Source: Flavobacterium xueshanense (lineage in GTDB: Bacteria > Bacteroidota > Bacteroidia > Flavobacteriales > Flavobacteriaceae). From it: DNA of 64,000 nucleotides. A program made the translations under genes and the position numbers. Of this stretch, positions 45,715-55,446 are shown in pieces. The notes beneath the pieces were generated by a model, which was not told the DNA's origin, did no database searches, and saw only the letters and a program-made list of their open reading frames with translations. Numbering within the stretch: the first letter of the stretch is position 1; every line of letters starts with the position of its first letter. The stretch spans positions 116,646 to 180,645 of the forward strand of contig NZ_FONQ01000005.1 in NCBI RefSeq assembly GCF_900112975.1, given 5' to 3'.

Positions 45715-47862
45715 TTATCCTTTTAATTTTTTAAGCGGTTCTGATTTTTTGTTCAAACCACGTTTTCTCAACAGCGGTTCAATACTTGGTTCAGCACCAC
45801 GGAAACGTTTGTACAGAACCATAGGATCTTCGGTCCCTCCTCTTTCCAATACATTCTCACGGAATAATTTGGCTTTTTCAGGATTAAATAAAGTAGTTGT
45901 CTTGAATGCTTCAAAAGCATCCGTGTCCAAAACTCCTGACCAGATGTAGCTGTAATAGCCAGAAGAATATCCTCCAGAGAATATATGACTGAAATATGTA
46001 CTGCGGTATCTTGGAATTATGGATTGTATTAATCCAATTTTTGTCATTGCTGCTTTTTCGAAAGTATTTGCATCAACGGTGATGTCTTTGGTTTGAGAAT
46101 GGTATTCTAAATCCAATAACGAAGCCGCCAAATATTCCGTTGTAGCAAAACCTTGATCAAAAGTACCTGCTTTTTTTAATTTATTTACAAGCGCCTCTGG
46201 AATTATTTCGCCAGTTTTATAATGCTTTGCATACATTTTTAACACTTCCGGTTCTGCTGCCCAATTCTCCATAATTTGAGAAGGAAGTTCCACGAAATCT
46301 CTCGGAACACTTGTTCCCGCTAAACTTTTGTAGGTCACATTCGACAACAATCCGTGTAGCGAATGTCCAAATTCGTGAAAGAAAGTCGTTACTTCATCAA
46401 AAGTCAAAAGTGCCGGAGCATTTGCTGAAGGTTTTGTAAAATTACAAACAATCGAAACTACTGGCGCAACACGTTTTCCATCAACCGTTTTCTGACTTCT
46501 GTACGAGGTCATCCAAGCACCTCCACGTTTTGATTCACGCGGATGAAAATCCATGTATAAAACACCCAAATGCGTACCATCTTTTTCTGTCACTTCCCAA
46601 ACGGTTGCGTCTTCATGGTATTTTGGAACGTTAGTCAACGCTTTGAATTGTATTCCGTATAATTTTTCGGTTACCTGAAAAACGCCTTTTCTAACATTCT
46701 CTAAACTAAAATACGGTTTTAACTCTTCTTCGTCTAAATCAAAACGTTCTTTTCTGATTTTCTCTGTGTAATATCTCCAGTCATACGGTTGCACCGCACC
46801 TTTTATGCCTTCTTTAGCCATCGTTTTCTGAATATCTGAGGCTTCCGTTTTTGCTATTTCCAAAGCTGGTTTCCACAAATCATTCAACAGCTTATTCACA
46901 TTTTCGGGAGTTTTAGCCATTGATTCTTCCAAGACATAATTGGAATGTGATTTATAACCTAACAACCGTGCTTTTTGCCCACGAAGATTTGCTAATTCAA
47001 CTGCATTCTTCTTATTATCAAATTCATTGTCCTGATTGCCTCTTGTTTGGTACGCATTCCAAATTTGCTTGCGCAATTCTCGATTAGCACTGTATTGAAG
47101 AAATGGCATCACACTGGAATTAGAAAGGGTGAAAACCCATTTTCCTTCTTCGCCTTTTGCTTTGGCATCAACTGCAGCAGCATCAATTAATCCTTGTGGC
47201 AATCCCGCTAAATCTTTTTTGGAATCAATAACCATTTCGTAAGAATTGGTTTCCGCCAAAATATTTTGGCCGTATTTCAAACTGGTCAGCGAAAGATTTC
47301 CGTTTATTTTACGTAATATTTCTTTATCAGCATTTGATAAATTGGCTCCACTTCGAACGAAATCTTTGTACGCATTGTCTAAAATTTTAGCTTGTTCCAA
47401 ATTTAAGCCTAGCGTTTCTTTTTTGTCCCAAAGCGTTTTTACTTTTGCGAATAATTTCTCGTTCAGGTAAATATTATCTCTGTGCGCGGAAAGATTTGGC
47501 GCCATTTCTTTGGCAATATTCTGAATCTCTTTATTGGTATTCGCCGAATTCAGATTAGAAAAAACCGTATTCACATTCGACAATAATTCCCCGGCATTTT
47601 CCATGGCAAGAATCGTATTCTCAAAAGTGGTCGGCTGCATATTATTTGCAATTGCATTAATTTCAGCTTGATGGGTACTGATTCCTTCTAAAATAGCCGG
47701 TTTGAAATGTTCATTTTTAATTTTGTCGAAAGGCGGCACATTAAATGGCGTGTCGTAAGCTTGAAAAAATGGATTCATAGTCGTGTTTTCTTTTTTCTCT
47801 TGTGCTTCAATTGTTAGCATATTCCCAATGACTAACAAAATGAAAAAGGATTTTTTTCTCAT
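45715..47862 (-). CDS. dcp: M3-family metallopeptidase (peptidyl-dipeptidase Dcp-like)
   Basis: A 715-residue zinc peptidase that releases dipeptides from oligopeptides. A signal peptide (about 1-20, NMLTIEAQ) indicates a periplasmic form. The M3 zinc site is VTTFFHEFGHSLHGLLS (HExxH), with the downstream third-ligand region NWAAEPEVLKMYAKHYKTGE. Other family motifs are MDFHPRESKRGGAWMTSYR and SGVLDTDAFEAF. Length matches Dcp. It is transcribed alone, convergent with the NTF2-like gene and divergent from the DUF885 gene. Confidence 0.93.
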   Translation of the reverse strand: MRKKSFFILLVIGNMLTIEAQEKKENTTMNPFFQAYDTPFNVPPFDKIKNEHFKPAILEGISTHQAEINAIANNMQPTTFENTILAMENAGELLSNVNTVFSNLNSANTNKEIQNIAKEMAPNLSAHRDNIYLNEKLFAKVKTLWDKKETLGLNLEQAKILDNAYKDFVRSGANLSNADKEILRKINGNLSLTSLKYGQNILAETNSYEMVIDSKKDLAGLPQGLIDAAAVDAKAKGEEGKWVFTLSNSSVMPFLQYSANRELRKQIWNAYQTRGNQDNEFDNKKNAVELANLRGQKARLLGYKSHSNYVLEESMAKTPENVNKLLNDLWKPALEIAKTEASDIQKTMAKEGIKGAVQPYDWRYYTEKIRKERFDLDEEELKPYFSLENVRKGVFQVTEKLYGIQFKALTNVPKYHEDATVWEVTEKDGTHLGVLYMDFHPRESKRGGAWMTSYRSQKTVDGKRVAPVVSIVCNFTKPSANAPALLTFDEVTTFFHEFGHSLHGLLSNVTYKSLAGTSVPRDFVELPSQIMENWAAEPEVLKMYAKHYKTGEIIPEALVNKLKKAGTFDQGFATTEYLAASLLDLEYHSQTKDITVDANTFEKAAMTKIGLIQSIIPRYRSTYFSHIFSGGYSSGYYSYIWSGVLDTDAFEAFKTTTLFNPEKAKLFRENVLERGGTEDPMVLYKRFRGAEPSIEPLLRKRGLNKKSEPLKKLKG

Positions 47863-47983
47863 TTAGGTGTAATTAATTAGATTAGTAAATTTAGCAGAAA
47901 TCTATTAAAAACAAGGGGTACGATGGCGCGTTAACTAAATTTTATGACAAACAAAGATATTTTTACAAACGAAAAATTACCCT

Positions 47984-47991
47984 TACATTTG
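47984..47991 (+). promoter_or_regulatory. -7 element for the DUF885 gene
   Basis: TACATTTG matches TAnnTTTG, about 50 bases upstream of the start at 48042; no clear -33 TTG was seen. Confidence 0.5.
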
Positions 47992-48041
47992 AAATTGAAA
48001 AAAAAACAATAAATTAGCTCACTCTATTACCAAATATTCAT

Positions 48042-49805
48042 ATGAAAAAAATAACCACACTTTTACTATCCGTAGCCACTTCATTATTGCTGTTTAATTG
48101 TAAATCGGAAGAAAAAAAACAAGACTTCAGCAGTCTGACAAAAAATTACTTTGACGACAAAAATGCTATGAATCCGCTGGATGCGACTCAAAATGGTCAA
48201 AACCAATACAACGATCAGCTGCAATTTGAAATGACGGACAGTTTCAGAAAATCGCAAGAAGCTTTCTTTAACAAATACCAATCTGAATTGCAAAACATCG
48301 CTGTTAAAGACTTATCCGAAGAAGAAAAAAACAGTTACGAAATTATTAAATGGGAAGTTGAGATTGGTAAAGACCTATTGAAACAACCTATAAATTTGCT
48401 TCCTGTTCATCAGTTTTGGGGTACACACCTAACGATGGGACAATTTGCGGGAGGAACCGGTGCGCAACCTTTTAAAACTGAAAAAGATTATACCAATTTC
48501 CTGAAAAGAATGGACAAATATTCCGTTTGGATAGATTCAGCGATGGTGTATATGAAAAAAGGAATCGCAAAAGGTGTTGTATTACCAAAATCGTTAACGG
48601 TAAAACTGATTCCACAATTTGCAGAAATGGCGACACCAAACATAGAAGATAATTTATTTTACTCGGCTATAAAATTGATGCCTGCCTCTTTTCCTGACGG
48701 CATCAAAGAAGATTTAACAGCAAAATATACTGCGACAATCAATACCAAACTGATTCCACAATATAAAAAAATGGCCGATTTCTTAACCAATGAATACCTT
48801 CCTGCCTCCAGAGCGACAAGTGGAATAGGAAGTTTGCCTTTTGGAAAGGATTTGTACGCCACATATGTAAAACAATGGACCACTACCGAAATGACTCCCG
48901 GACAAATTCATGAATTGGGATTAAAAGAAGTAGCCCGATTGAATGCAGAAATGGAAAAGGTAAAAACCCAAGTAGGCTTCAAAGGCACTTTATTGGAATT
49001 CTTTGAAGAGGTTCGAAACAAAAAAGAATTAAAACCTTTCACGAAACCAGAAGAAGTTATTGCTAATTTTCAAAGCATTTATGCGCGCATTAAACCAAAT
49101 GTTGATAAATTATTCGCATTGCAACCCACAACTAAATTTGAAATCAGAAGAACGGAAGCTTTTAGAGAAAAAACTGCCAGTGCGGAGTACAACCAAGGAA
49201 CTGCGGACGGCACACGTCCTGGTATTTTCTATGTTCCGATACCAGATGTAGCGAATTATAATATGTATGGCGATGAAGATTTGTTTTTGCATGAAGCGAT
49301 TCCGGGTCATCATTTTCAAATATCCCTGCAACAAGAAAATCAAAGTCTTCCTGACTTCAGAAAATTCAATTGGTTTGGCGCTTATGGCGAAGGTTGGGCT
49401 CTATACACGGAAAGTTTAGGAAAAGAATTGGGATTATATCAAGATCCGTATCAATATTTTGGGATGCTGGGCAATGAAATGCACCGTGCGGTACGATTAG
49501 TAGTTGATACGGGATTACACTCCAAAGGTTGGACCAGAGAGCAAGCCATCAAATATTCATTAGCAAACGAAGCCGAAAGTGAAGCCAGTATTATTCCCGA
49601 AATCGAACGCTATATGGCGATTCCAGGACAAGCATTGTCGTATAAAATTGGTCAATTAAAAATCATGGAGCTGCGTAAAAAAGCGGAAACTAAAATGGGC
49701 TCTAAATTTGACATTAAAAAATTCCATGAAAAAGTATTGGAATCTGGGGTAATGCCATTAGCATTATTGGAAAATAAAATTAATGCGTGGATTGAAAACA
49801 AATAA
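48042..49805 (+). CDS. DUF885 lipoprotein (peptidase-like)
   Basis: A 587-residue lipoprotein (lipobox Cys in LLLFNCKSEEKK, about residue 20). The C-terminal half has the DUF885 hallmark LFLHEAIPGHHFQ, an HExxxGH-like zinc motif, then FGAYGEGWALYTESLGKELG and ANEAESEASIIPEIERYMAI. These suggest a metallopeptidase-type active site; substrates are not established. It is divergent from the M3 peptidase and ends in a strong terminator. Confidence 0.9.
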   Translation: MKKITTLLLSVATSLLLFNCKSEEKKQDFSSLTKNYFDDKNAMNPLDATQNGQNQYNDQLQFEMTDSFRKSQEAFFNKYQSELQNIAVKDLSEEEKNSYEIIKWEVEIGKDLLKQPINLLPVHQFWGTHLTMGQFAGGTGAQPFKTEKDYTNFLKRMDKYSVWIDSAMVYMKKGIAKGVVLPKSLTVKLIPQFAEMATPNIEDNLFYSAIKLMPASFPDGIKEDLTAKYTATINTKLIPQYKKMADFLTNEYLPASRATSGIGSLPFGKDLYATYVKQWTTTEMTPGQIHELGLKEVARLNAEMEKVKTQVGFKGTLLEFFEEVRNKKELKPFTKPEEVIANFQSIYARIKPNVDKLFALQPTTKFEIRRTEAFREKTASAEYNQGTADGTRPGIFYVPIPDVANYNMYGDEDLFLHEAIPGHHFQISLQQENQSLPDFRKFNWFGAYGEGWALYTESLGKELGLYQDPYQYFGMLGNEMHRAVRLVVDTGLHSKGWTREQAIKYSLANEAESEASIIPEIERYMAIPGQALSYKIGQLKIMELRKKAETKMGSKFDIKKFHEKVLESGVMPLALLENKINAWIENK

Positions 49806-49822
49806 TTTTCAATAATTGGTAT

Positions 49823-49854
49823 AAAAAAAGCTTCTCGATTGAGAAGCTTTTTTT
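49823..49854 (+). terminator. Intrinsic terminator after the DUF885 gene
   Basis: A 14-bp perfect stem (49823-49836 with 49841-49854), GATT loop, A and T runs on both sides, so it can serve both strands. Confidence 0.9.
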
Positions 49855-49855
49855 G

Positions 49856-49869
49856 TGCGGATAATAGGA
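49856..49869 (-). other. Possible attachment site: leftover of a tRNA 3' end
   Basis: On the minus strand these 14 bases read TCCTATTATCCGCA, which has the shape of a tRNA 3' end: a T-stem arm CCTAT, acceptor arm TATCCGC and discriminator A. The rest of a tRNA (T loop TTCGAnT and beyond) is absent. It lies directly next to a bidirectional terminator and 184 bases upstream of a tyrosine integrase. This fits the displaced copy left when an element integrates into a tRNA gene, as NBU1-type elements do at tRNA-Leu. The matching site is not in the window. Confidence 0.4.
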
Positions 49870-50029
49870 GTACCACCTTACAATTCACTAAATTAAGCAA
49901 AGTTTCAAACATCCACACAAACTCCACAAATACAGTGCTTTAAAACAAAGTTAATTTAGATTAATTTCACGACATCAACATTCATTAACTAAATTTAGGG
50001 TAGTTTTTAGGGGAATAGAATATTATTCT

Positions 50030-50037
50030 TATCTTTG
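50030..50037 (+). promoter_or_regulatory. -7 element for the integrase gene
   Basis: TATCTTTG, an exact match to TAnnTTTG, 15 bases before the integrase start. Confidence 0.65.
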
Positions 50038-50052
50038 ATAAAAAGATAAATT

Positions 50053-51360
50053 ATGGCAACTGGCAAGTTTAGATTGAAGACTAATAATGATTGGAACACA
50101 ATTTTTTTTAGGTTCAAACAGGGAAAACAATTCGACATCGAAACTTCTACGAGCATACAAGTACCCAAAGGAAGATGGAGCGATATAAAACAAGAAATCC
50201 TGACTACAAAAGAAGTTAGCTTCAAAGATATAAATGTAAAGCTTAAAGAATTTAAAGCCTATATCAGCAAGGAATATGAAGACACCAAACTTACCGAAAA
50301 ATTAATTCTGATAAATTCTAAATGGCTCAAAGAAAAAATAGACATTTTCTTTAATCGTGAAACCAAAAATGAAGAAATTAACGAAAACCTGTTTTTTACA
50401 AACTATATCACTTCTTTTATTGAAGAATCTAAGACCAAAAGAAACCGCAAAGGAACACCAATAAAGCCAAGAACAATACAACACTACAACACCACATTAA
50501 ACAAGGTAATTGCTTTTGAAAAATTCGTAGGTACTAAATTAAAACTCACTGAAATTGACTTAACATTTCATAACGATTTCATTTCTTATCTTGAAAATGA
50601 GCAAAAACTCAATCAAAATACTATTGGGGGATATGTGGATGATATAAAATTATTTTGCAGTAATGCAGACAAAAAAGGAATAAGAGTTGCCAAAGAATTT
50701 AAACTTACTGAATTTTATTCTCCCAGTAACAAAACAAAGGATATTTATTTAAAAGAGGATGAAATTGATTTAATATTCAACACCAAATTTGAGCAAGATT
50801 ATCTAGACAATACTCGAGATTGGTTTATAATTGGGCTTCGAACTGGATTACGAATTTCAGATTTTTTAAAACTAACAAAAGAGCATATTGATGATGAATT
50901 CATTTATAAAGAAACTGAAAAAACTGAATTTCCAGTAATTATTCCTATTCATAAACAAGTACAAGAAATACTAAAGAAAAGAAACGGAAATTTTCCACGT
51001 CAGATAAGCGACCAGAAATTTAATATTTACGTTAAAGAAGTGGCAAAAATTGCGGGATTGGATGAGCAAACCGAAGGAGCAAAAATGGCAGAAATAGAGA
51101 TTAAGGTTAATGGCAAGAAAGAAACAATACACAGGAAAACTTTTAGCAAATACCCAAAACACGAATTAGTGTCCTCTCATATTTGCAGAAGAACATTTGC
51201 CACACTCCTATATGGTAAAATTGACACCCTTACCATCATGAAAATTACTGGACATTTGACCGAAAAACAATTTTTAGGATATATTAAAATTACACCCAAA
51301 GAATATGCAGAAAAATTAAAAGCACATTGGAAACAGCAACAACAACTTACAACTGCTTAA
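50053..51360 (+). CDS. Tyrosine recombinase (site-specific integrase)
   Basis: A 435-residue integrase. It has an N-terminal arm-binding domain (about 1-85), a SAM-like core-binding domain (about 105-215) and a catalytic domain with the first Arg in GLRTGLRISDFLKL (about 264), the HxxR box SSHICRRTFATLLY (about 373-386), the second His in MKITGHLTEKQF and the Tyr nucleophile in LGYIKI (about 410). It is of the type carried by Bacteroidota integrative elements. Its position at the start of a run of accessory genes and beside a tRNA-like fragment suggests it moved this island. It lacks the extra helix expected of integron IntI proteins, as far as can be read. Confidence 0.92.
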   Translation: MATGKFRLKTNNDWNTIFFRFKQGKQFDIETSTSIQVPKGRWSDIKQEILTTKEVSFKDINVKLKEFKAYISKEYEDTKLTEKLILINSKWLKEKIDIFFNRETKNEEINENLFFTNYITSFIEESKTKRNRKGTPIKPRTIQHYNTTLNKVIAFEKFVGTKLKLTEIDLTFHNDFISYLENEQKLNQNTIGGYVDDIKLFCSNADKKGIRVAKEFKLTEFYSPSNKTKDIYLKEDEIDLIFNTKFEQDYLDNTRDWFIIGLRTGLRISDFLKLTKEHIDDEFIYKETEKTEFPVIIPIHKQVQEILKKRNGNFPRQISDQKFNIYVKEVAKIAGLDEQTEGAKMAEIEIKVNGKKETIHRKTFSKYPKHELVSSHICRRTFATLLYGKIDTLTIMKITGHLTEKQFLGYIKITPKEYAEKLKAHWKQQQQLTTA

Positions 51361-51370
51361 ATTATCTACC

Positions 51371-51772
51371 ATGTTAATATCCATAAAAATCAATCTTCCT
51401 CTGGAGGAAAAGTTCAATCTTTTAATTAAGAATAGAATTAACAACAGCTATGTAAATGAAGATGGAGACTTAATCAATATTTATTCTTCTTCAGAGATAA
51501 TCAATAAGGAGCTTTTAGAGAAAGGAATAGATTATAAAGATAAAGCTATCGATGATATAATATTAGAATTAAGTTCGAAAAACCATCCTACATTAAGAGT
51601 CCAGAATAGAGACTATTCGGAGGAGCTAGGTGTTTTAAAAGACTATATGTTAGAGCTGTCGTTTTATCTGCACGATTATGATTACGACAAGATGAATCCG
51701 ATTTTACAAAATGTATTTAAGAACCTAAAGCAATATTCAGACCTTTTAAGAAAACACAGGTTTAATTTTTAA
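51371..51772 (+). CDS. Hypothetical protein downstream of the integrase
   Basis: A 133-residue acidic, probably alpha-helical protein (for example KDKAIDDIILELSSK and GVLKDYMLELSFYLHDYDYD). It has no signal peptide, membrane segment or motif that I recognise. It starts 10 bases after the integrase stop, so it is likely co-transcribed and could assist integration or excision; that is only positional inference. Confidence 0.6.
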   Translation: MLISIKINLPLEEKFNLLIKNRINNSYVNEDGDLINIYSSSEIINKELLEKGIDYKDKAIDDIILELSSKNHPTLRVQNRDYSEELGVLKDYMLELSFYLHDYDYDKMNPILQNVFKNLKQYSDLLRKHRFNF

Positions 51773-51860
51773 TCTTAAAATTTAGAAGCTCTTTTGGTTC
51801 GATTTCAAAAGCGTTGGCAATCTTAAAAAGTGTATGTATTGTTGTATTTATTATAGCTCT
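51762..51860 (-). pseudogene. Truncated XRE-family HTH regulator (C-terminal remnant)
   Basis: On the minus strand a frame ending at a TAA (51762-51764) reads HTLFKIANAFEIEPKELLNF, the typical end of Cro/CI-type HTH proteins (last recognition helix and EPxELL). An in-frame stop at 51861-51863 closes it upstream, so the DNA-binding half is lost. Its end overlaps the end of the gene on the plus strand. Confidence 0.65.
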
Positions 51861-51878
51861 TTACGGGTTTCCGTAAAG
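51859..51878. repeat. Palindrome CTTTACGG-GTTT-CCGTAAAG
   Basis: A perfect 8-bp inverted repeat with 4-base centre directly next to the xre remnant. It could be the former operator of that regulator. Confidence 0.6.
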
Positions 51879-51934
51879 ATTATTAATTATTTAGTTATAA
51901 TGTTGTCGCATATTAATCTTAAACTTTAACTATT

Positions 51935-52243
51935 ATGAAAAAAGTAATAATTTTTTGCCTATTTTTATTTCTAAGTTCTTGCTCAAATGACGATAATGGA
52001 ACAAATACAAGTGGAAACAATGCGTTTATTGGAATTTGGAAAAATGATGAAATAGGGGGGCAAAAATTAACAATTCAATTCAATAGCGATTTTACTTTTT
52101 ATTATTCCGCAGGAAATCAAAAAGGAACTTATACTCTTAATGGAAATATCGCTACAATAAATTTAAACACAACTAATAATTCGACTGCAACAATAATCGA
52201 TAAAACACACATAAATTGGGTTGTAATTTGGACTAAAAAATAA
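51935..52243 (+). CDS. Small lipocalin-like lipoprotein
   Basis: A 102-residue lipoprotein with lipobox LFLSSCSNDDNG (Cys about 16). The mature part, beginning GIWKNDEIGGQKLTIQF and continuing with NSDFTFYYSAGNQKGTYTLN, has the short up-and-down strand pattern of lipocalin-like domain proteins common in flavobacteria. It stands alone in the island between the integrase genes and the restriction operon. Its role is unknown. Confidence 0.7.
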   Translation: MKKVIIFCLFLFLSSCSNDDNGTNTSGNNAFIGIWKNDEIGGQKLTIQFNSDFTFYYSAGNQKGTYTLNGNIATINLNTTNNSTATIIDKTHINWVVIWTKK

Positions 52244-52413
52244 GAAAATAAACTTTATTCTTACTTTTTATTCTCACCTATAAAACTATTCTTAATCCAA
52301 CTTACAACGATTACTTATTAGCTCGTATCTTAAAATTAAAAACTAAATCAAACAAAGTAAAAGCTGATTAAGATTCTCAATTTGAAAAAATAAAAAGTTA
52401 TTTTACATATAAT

Positions 52414-55400
52414 CTATCTCCTAAATTGCTGATACACCTTCTTCAACATATAATCCTTGACGATGTTTCCAAACTCTTTGTCATTCATCATTTTGGTGAA
52501 AATATCCTGATTCTGTTCCATACGGCTAATGGTGGTGTCCATGAATTTGTCTTCAAAACCGTATTTGAAATTCTGCATTGTATTGGATTTAGCTTGAAGA
52601 CCTAAGTTTTCATCTAAAATCAACTCTTCATAAATTTGGTCAAAATACAACTTATCTGCTGTACTGAATTCAGTTCCAAATCGTTTGTTCAGTACATTGA
52701 TGATTTCAGATAAAGCCGTTTCTTCCTCTTGACTCATTCGAATTCCTGCTGAACCCCCACCTTCAAGTTCATAAACGCCCTGACTCTCTAACAAAATATC
52801 CTGTTCGGTTATTTTTTGAAGTCTGTAATATTCTAATGAAACCTCATCACCCAATTTGAATTTGTCGTCCTGACTGGTACGAGGTAATTTTTTGATTAAG
52901 TATCGAGTATAAGTAAATAGTTTTTCTAAATCAATATCCGAAAAGGGCATAATTTGAGTCAAAAATGAATAGGTTCTGGTGAAAACCTGTAACGTGTTTT
53001 TTAAGTCTTCTTGTGTTATTTCTATTACAATTGTGTTTTCTTTTGACTGCTCTTGTGGGAGCTTTTTAAATCTATCAACTGCTGGGTCTATAAAAGAATA
53101 CAACTTCTTTTGGTCTGATACAGTGAGTGATTTAGCGGATTTAAAATACACATTGCAAAAATTATCTACCTCAGATTGCCAAATGATTTGTGAGGCATCT
53201 ATTTGTGCTTTCAGGTCATACAAATGGTTAGGGTCTGAATTTTCAATTATGGATGTTAATTCATAATACGGTTGAAACGAATTTAAAATATCCTCGGTTT
53301 CATTGGCAAAATCCAACACAAAAGTATCTTCTTTACCAGCACACATTCTGTTTAATCGTGATAGTGTTTGCACCGCTTTTACTCCAGATAATTTTTTATC
53401 TACGTACATGGTATGCAGTAAAGGCTGGTCAAAACCTGTTTGGTATTTATCAGCTACTAATAGCAATTGGTATTCATCAGAAGCAAATTTCTTTGGTAGC
53501 ATTTTTTCAGCAAAGCCATTTAGTTCTACTTCAGTTACTCCCTCAGGTGAAGCATCATAAATTACTTTTCCTGAAAAAGCAACAATGGTTTTTATATCCG
53601 TATATCCTTTTTCTTTGATGTATTTGTCAAATTCTTCTTTGTAGCGAACAGCGTGAAGTCTGGAGCTACTTACTACCATGGCTTTTGCTTTTCCTCCAAT
53701 CTTTTTTGAAACTACTTGTCTAAAGTGTTCCACCATTACTTCTGTTTTTTGGGCTAAGTTATGAGGATGTAACGACATAAAACGTCCAATGGCTCTGGAT
53801 GCTTTTTTCTTGTTTACTTTGGGGTCGTCTTCAATCTCTTTGGATAACTTGAAATAGGTTTTATAAGTCGTATAATTTTTAAGCACGTCCAAAATAAATC
53901 CTTCTTCGATAGCTTGTTTCATGGAATACAAATGGAAAGGCTCAGGTTTTCCGTTGCTTCCTTTTGTACCAAAAACTTCAATTGTTTTGGGTTTTGGTGT
54001 TGCTGTAAATCCAAAGAAACTCAAATTATCTTGTTTGCCACGTGCCAACATTGATTTTCTTATCTCATCCTCAGCATCTTCTTCTAGTCCTGTGTAAGCT
54101 TCATCTTTTTCAGCTTGTTCTAGTGATTTGGATGACAATACTTCTTTCATTTTTTTGGTTGCTTCACCACCTTGAGAAGAGTGAGCTTCATCAATAATCA
54201 CAGCATATTTCCGAGCTGGGATTTCTCCAATTTTTTCTAATATAAAAGGGAACTTCTGTAAAGTAGTAATGATAATATTAGAGCCAGCTGTCAAAGCATC
54301 TGCTAATTGTTGAGAGTCTTTGTCTATCTTTTGAACCACACCATCTTTATGCTCAAACTGATAGATGGTATTTTGCAACTGTGAATCCAAAACTTTTCTA
54401 TCTGTGATTACGATTACCGAATCAAATATTCGGTTGTTCGCATCATCGTGAAGACTGGATAAACGATAGGACAACCACGCAATTGAATTCGATTTTCCTG
54501 AACCAGCCGAATGTTGAATCAAGTAATTTTTTCCAGCTCCATGGTTTCTTGCATCTTCAGTAGCTTTACGTACTACTTGCATCTGGTGAAATCTCGGAAA
54601 AATGATACTTTCCTTTTTCTTTTTAATTCCATTCATTTCAAATTCTTCCACACTAAGGTGAAGAAATTTACCTATGATGTCCATGAAACTGTCTTTTGTC
54701 CATACTCCTGCGTTTCCATCAGGAAGTTTATCCCATAAATAGGAAGTGCGGTAGCCTTCTTTGTTCAAAGGGTTTCCAGCTCCGTTATCATTTCCTAGAT
54801 TGAAAGGCAAATAGCGTGTGCGTTTTCCGTCTAGTTTGGTTGTCATATAACATTCATCTGCATCTACAGCAAAATGAACTAAACTTCTTTTCTTGAATAA
54901 AAAAATGGGTTCATCGGGTTCACGGTCATACACATATTGCTTTTTAGCATTTTCTACCGATTGACCAGAAAACTGATTTTTAAGCTCTATAGTGGCAATA
55001 GGAAGTCCGTTTAATGCAAATACCATGTCAAGCGAGTTTTTGCCCACACGTTCATAATTCACCTGTCTTATGACTGATAAATTATTCTTGTTGTATAATA
55101 ATTCTGCATCAGGGTTTAAGGTGCTTTCGGGCTTGAAAAATGCCATCTGGAACTTTACTCCATAATCTGTAAAACCATTGCGTATAACGTCCAAAACACC
55201 ACGTAAATCTATTTCTTTGATAAGGCGTTGAATTACTTTTTTATCTACTTCATCTTTGTGGATATTGGCAAGTTTTGCCCAAAAAGTAGGTTGAGATTCT
55301 TTAAGGAAATTTATGATATAGGTAGGAAACAACCCTGTTTGTTCATCAAAATCTTCTGAATAACCTTTAGTATATCCACCATTTTCTAATAAAGCTTCTT

Positions 55401-55446
55401 CTATTGCTCTTTCAAAGGTCAGTTCTGTATGTATGCCTTTTGCCAT
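52414..55446 (-). CDS. hsdR: Type I restriction enzyme, R subunit (HsdR)
   Basis: A 1010-residue motor-nuclease subunit that translocates and cuts DNA lacking the cognate methylation. The N-terminal PD-(D/E)xK nuclease has the Asp in NSLDMVFALNGLPIATIELK with ELK as the third part (about 139-154). The helicase has Walker A QHSAGSGKSNSIAW (about 310), DEAH in YAVIIDEAHSSQGG (about 417), and SFFGFTATPKPKT. The C-terminal region is helical. It is last in the operon; its start overlaps the preceding stop by one base (TAATG), so it is translationally coupled. Confidence 0.95.
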   Translation of the reverse strand: MAKGIHTELTFERAIEEALLENGGYTKGYSEDFDEQTGLFPTYIINFLKESQPTFWAKLANIHKDEVDKKVIQRLIKEIDLRGVLDVIRNGFTDYGVKFQMAFFKPESTLNPDAELLYNKNNLSVIRQVNYERVGKNSLDMVFALNGLPIATIELKNQFSGQSVENAKKQYVYDREPDEPIFLFKKRSLVHFAVDADECYMTTKLDGKRTRYLPFNLGNDNGAGNPLNKEGYRTSYLWDKLPDGNAGVWTKDSFMDIIGKFLHLSVEEFEMNGIKKKKESIIFPRFHQMQVVRKATEDARNHGAGKNYLIQHSAGSGKSNSIAWLSYRLSSLHDDANNRIFDSVIVITDRKVLDSQLQNTIYQFEHKDGVVQKIDKDSQQLADALTAGSNIIITTLQKFPFILEKIGEIPARKYAVIIDEAHSSQGGEATKKMKEVLSSKSLEQAEKDEAYTGLEEDAEDEIRKSMLARGKQDNLSFFGFTATPKPKTIEVFGTKGSNGKPEPFHLYSMKQAIEEGFILDVLKNYTTYKTYFKLSKEIEDDPKVNKKKASRAIGRFMSLHPHNLAQKTEVMVEHFRQVVSKKIGGKAKAMVVSSSRLHAVRYKEEFDKYIKEKGYTDIKTIVAFSGKVIYDASPEGVTEVELNGFAEKMLPKKFASDEYQLLLVADKYQTGFDQPLLHTMYVDKKLSGVKAVQTLSRLNRMCAGKEDTFVLDFANETEDILNSFQPYYELTSIIENSDPNHLYDLKAQIDASQIIWQSEVDNFCNVYFKSAKSLTVSDQKKLYSFIDPAVDRFKKLPQEQSKENTIVIEITQEDLKNTLQVFTRTYSFLTQIMPFSDIDLEKLFTYTRYLIKKLPRTSQDDKFKLGDEVSLEYYRLQKITEQDILLESQGVYELEGGGSAGIRMSQEEETALSEIINVLNKRFGTEFSTADKLYFDQIYEELILDENLGLQAKSNTMQNFKYGFEDKFMDTTISRMEQNQDIFTKMMNDKEFGNIVKDYMLKKVYQQFRR

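Noticed and set aside
50053..51360. Integron integrase for the cassette-like repeats
   Set aside because: The protein reads as a Bacteroidota element integrase with an arm-binding N-terminus. It is over 10 kb from the repeats, with a type I operon between, and I see no IntI-specific insert.
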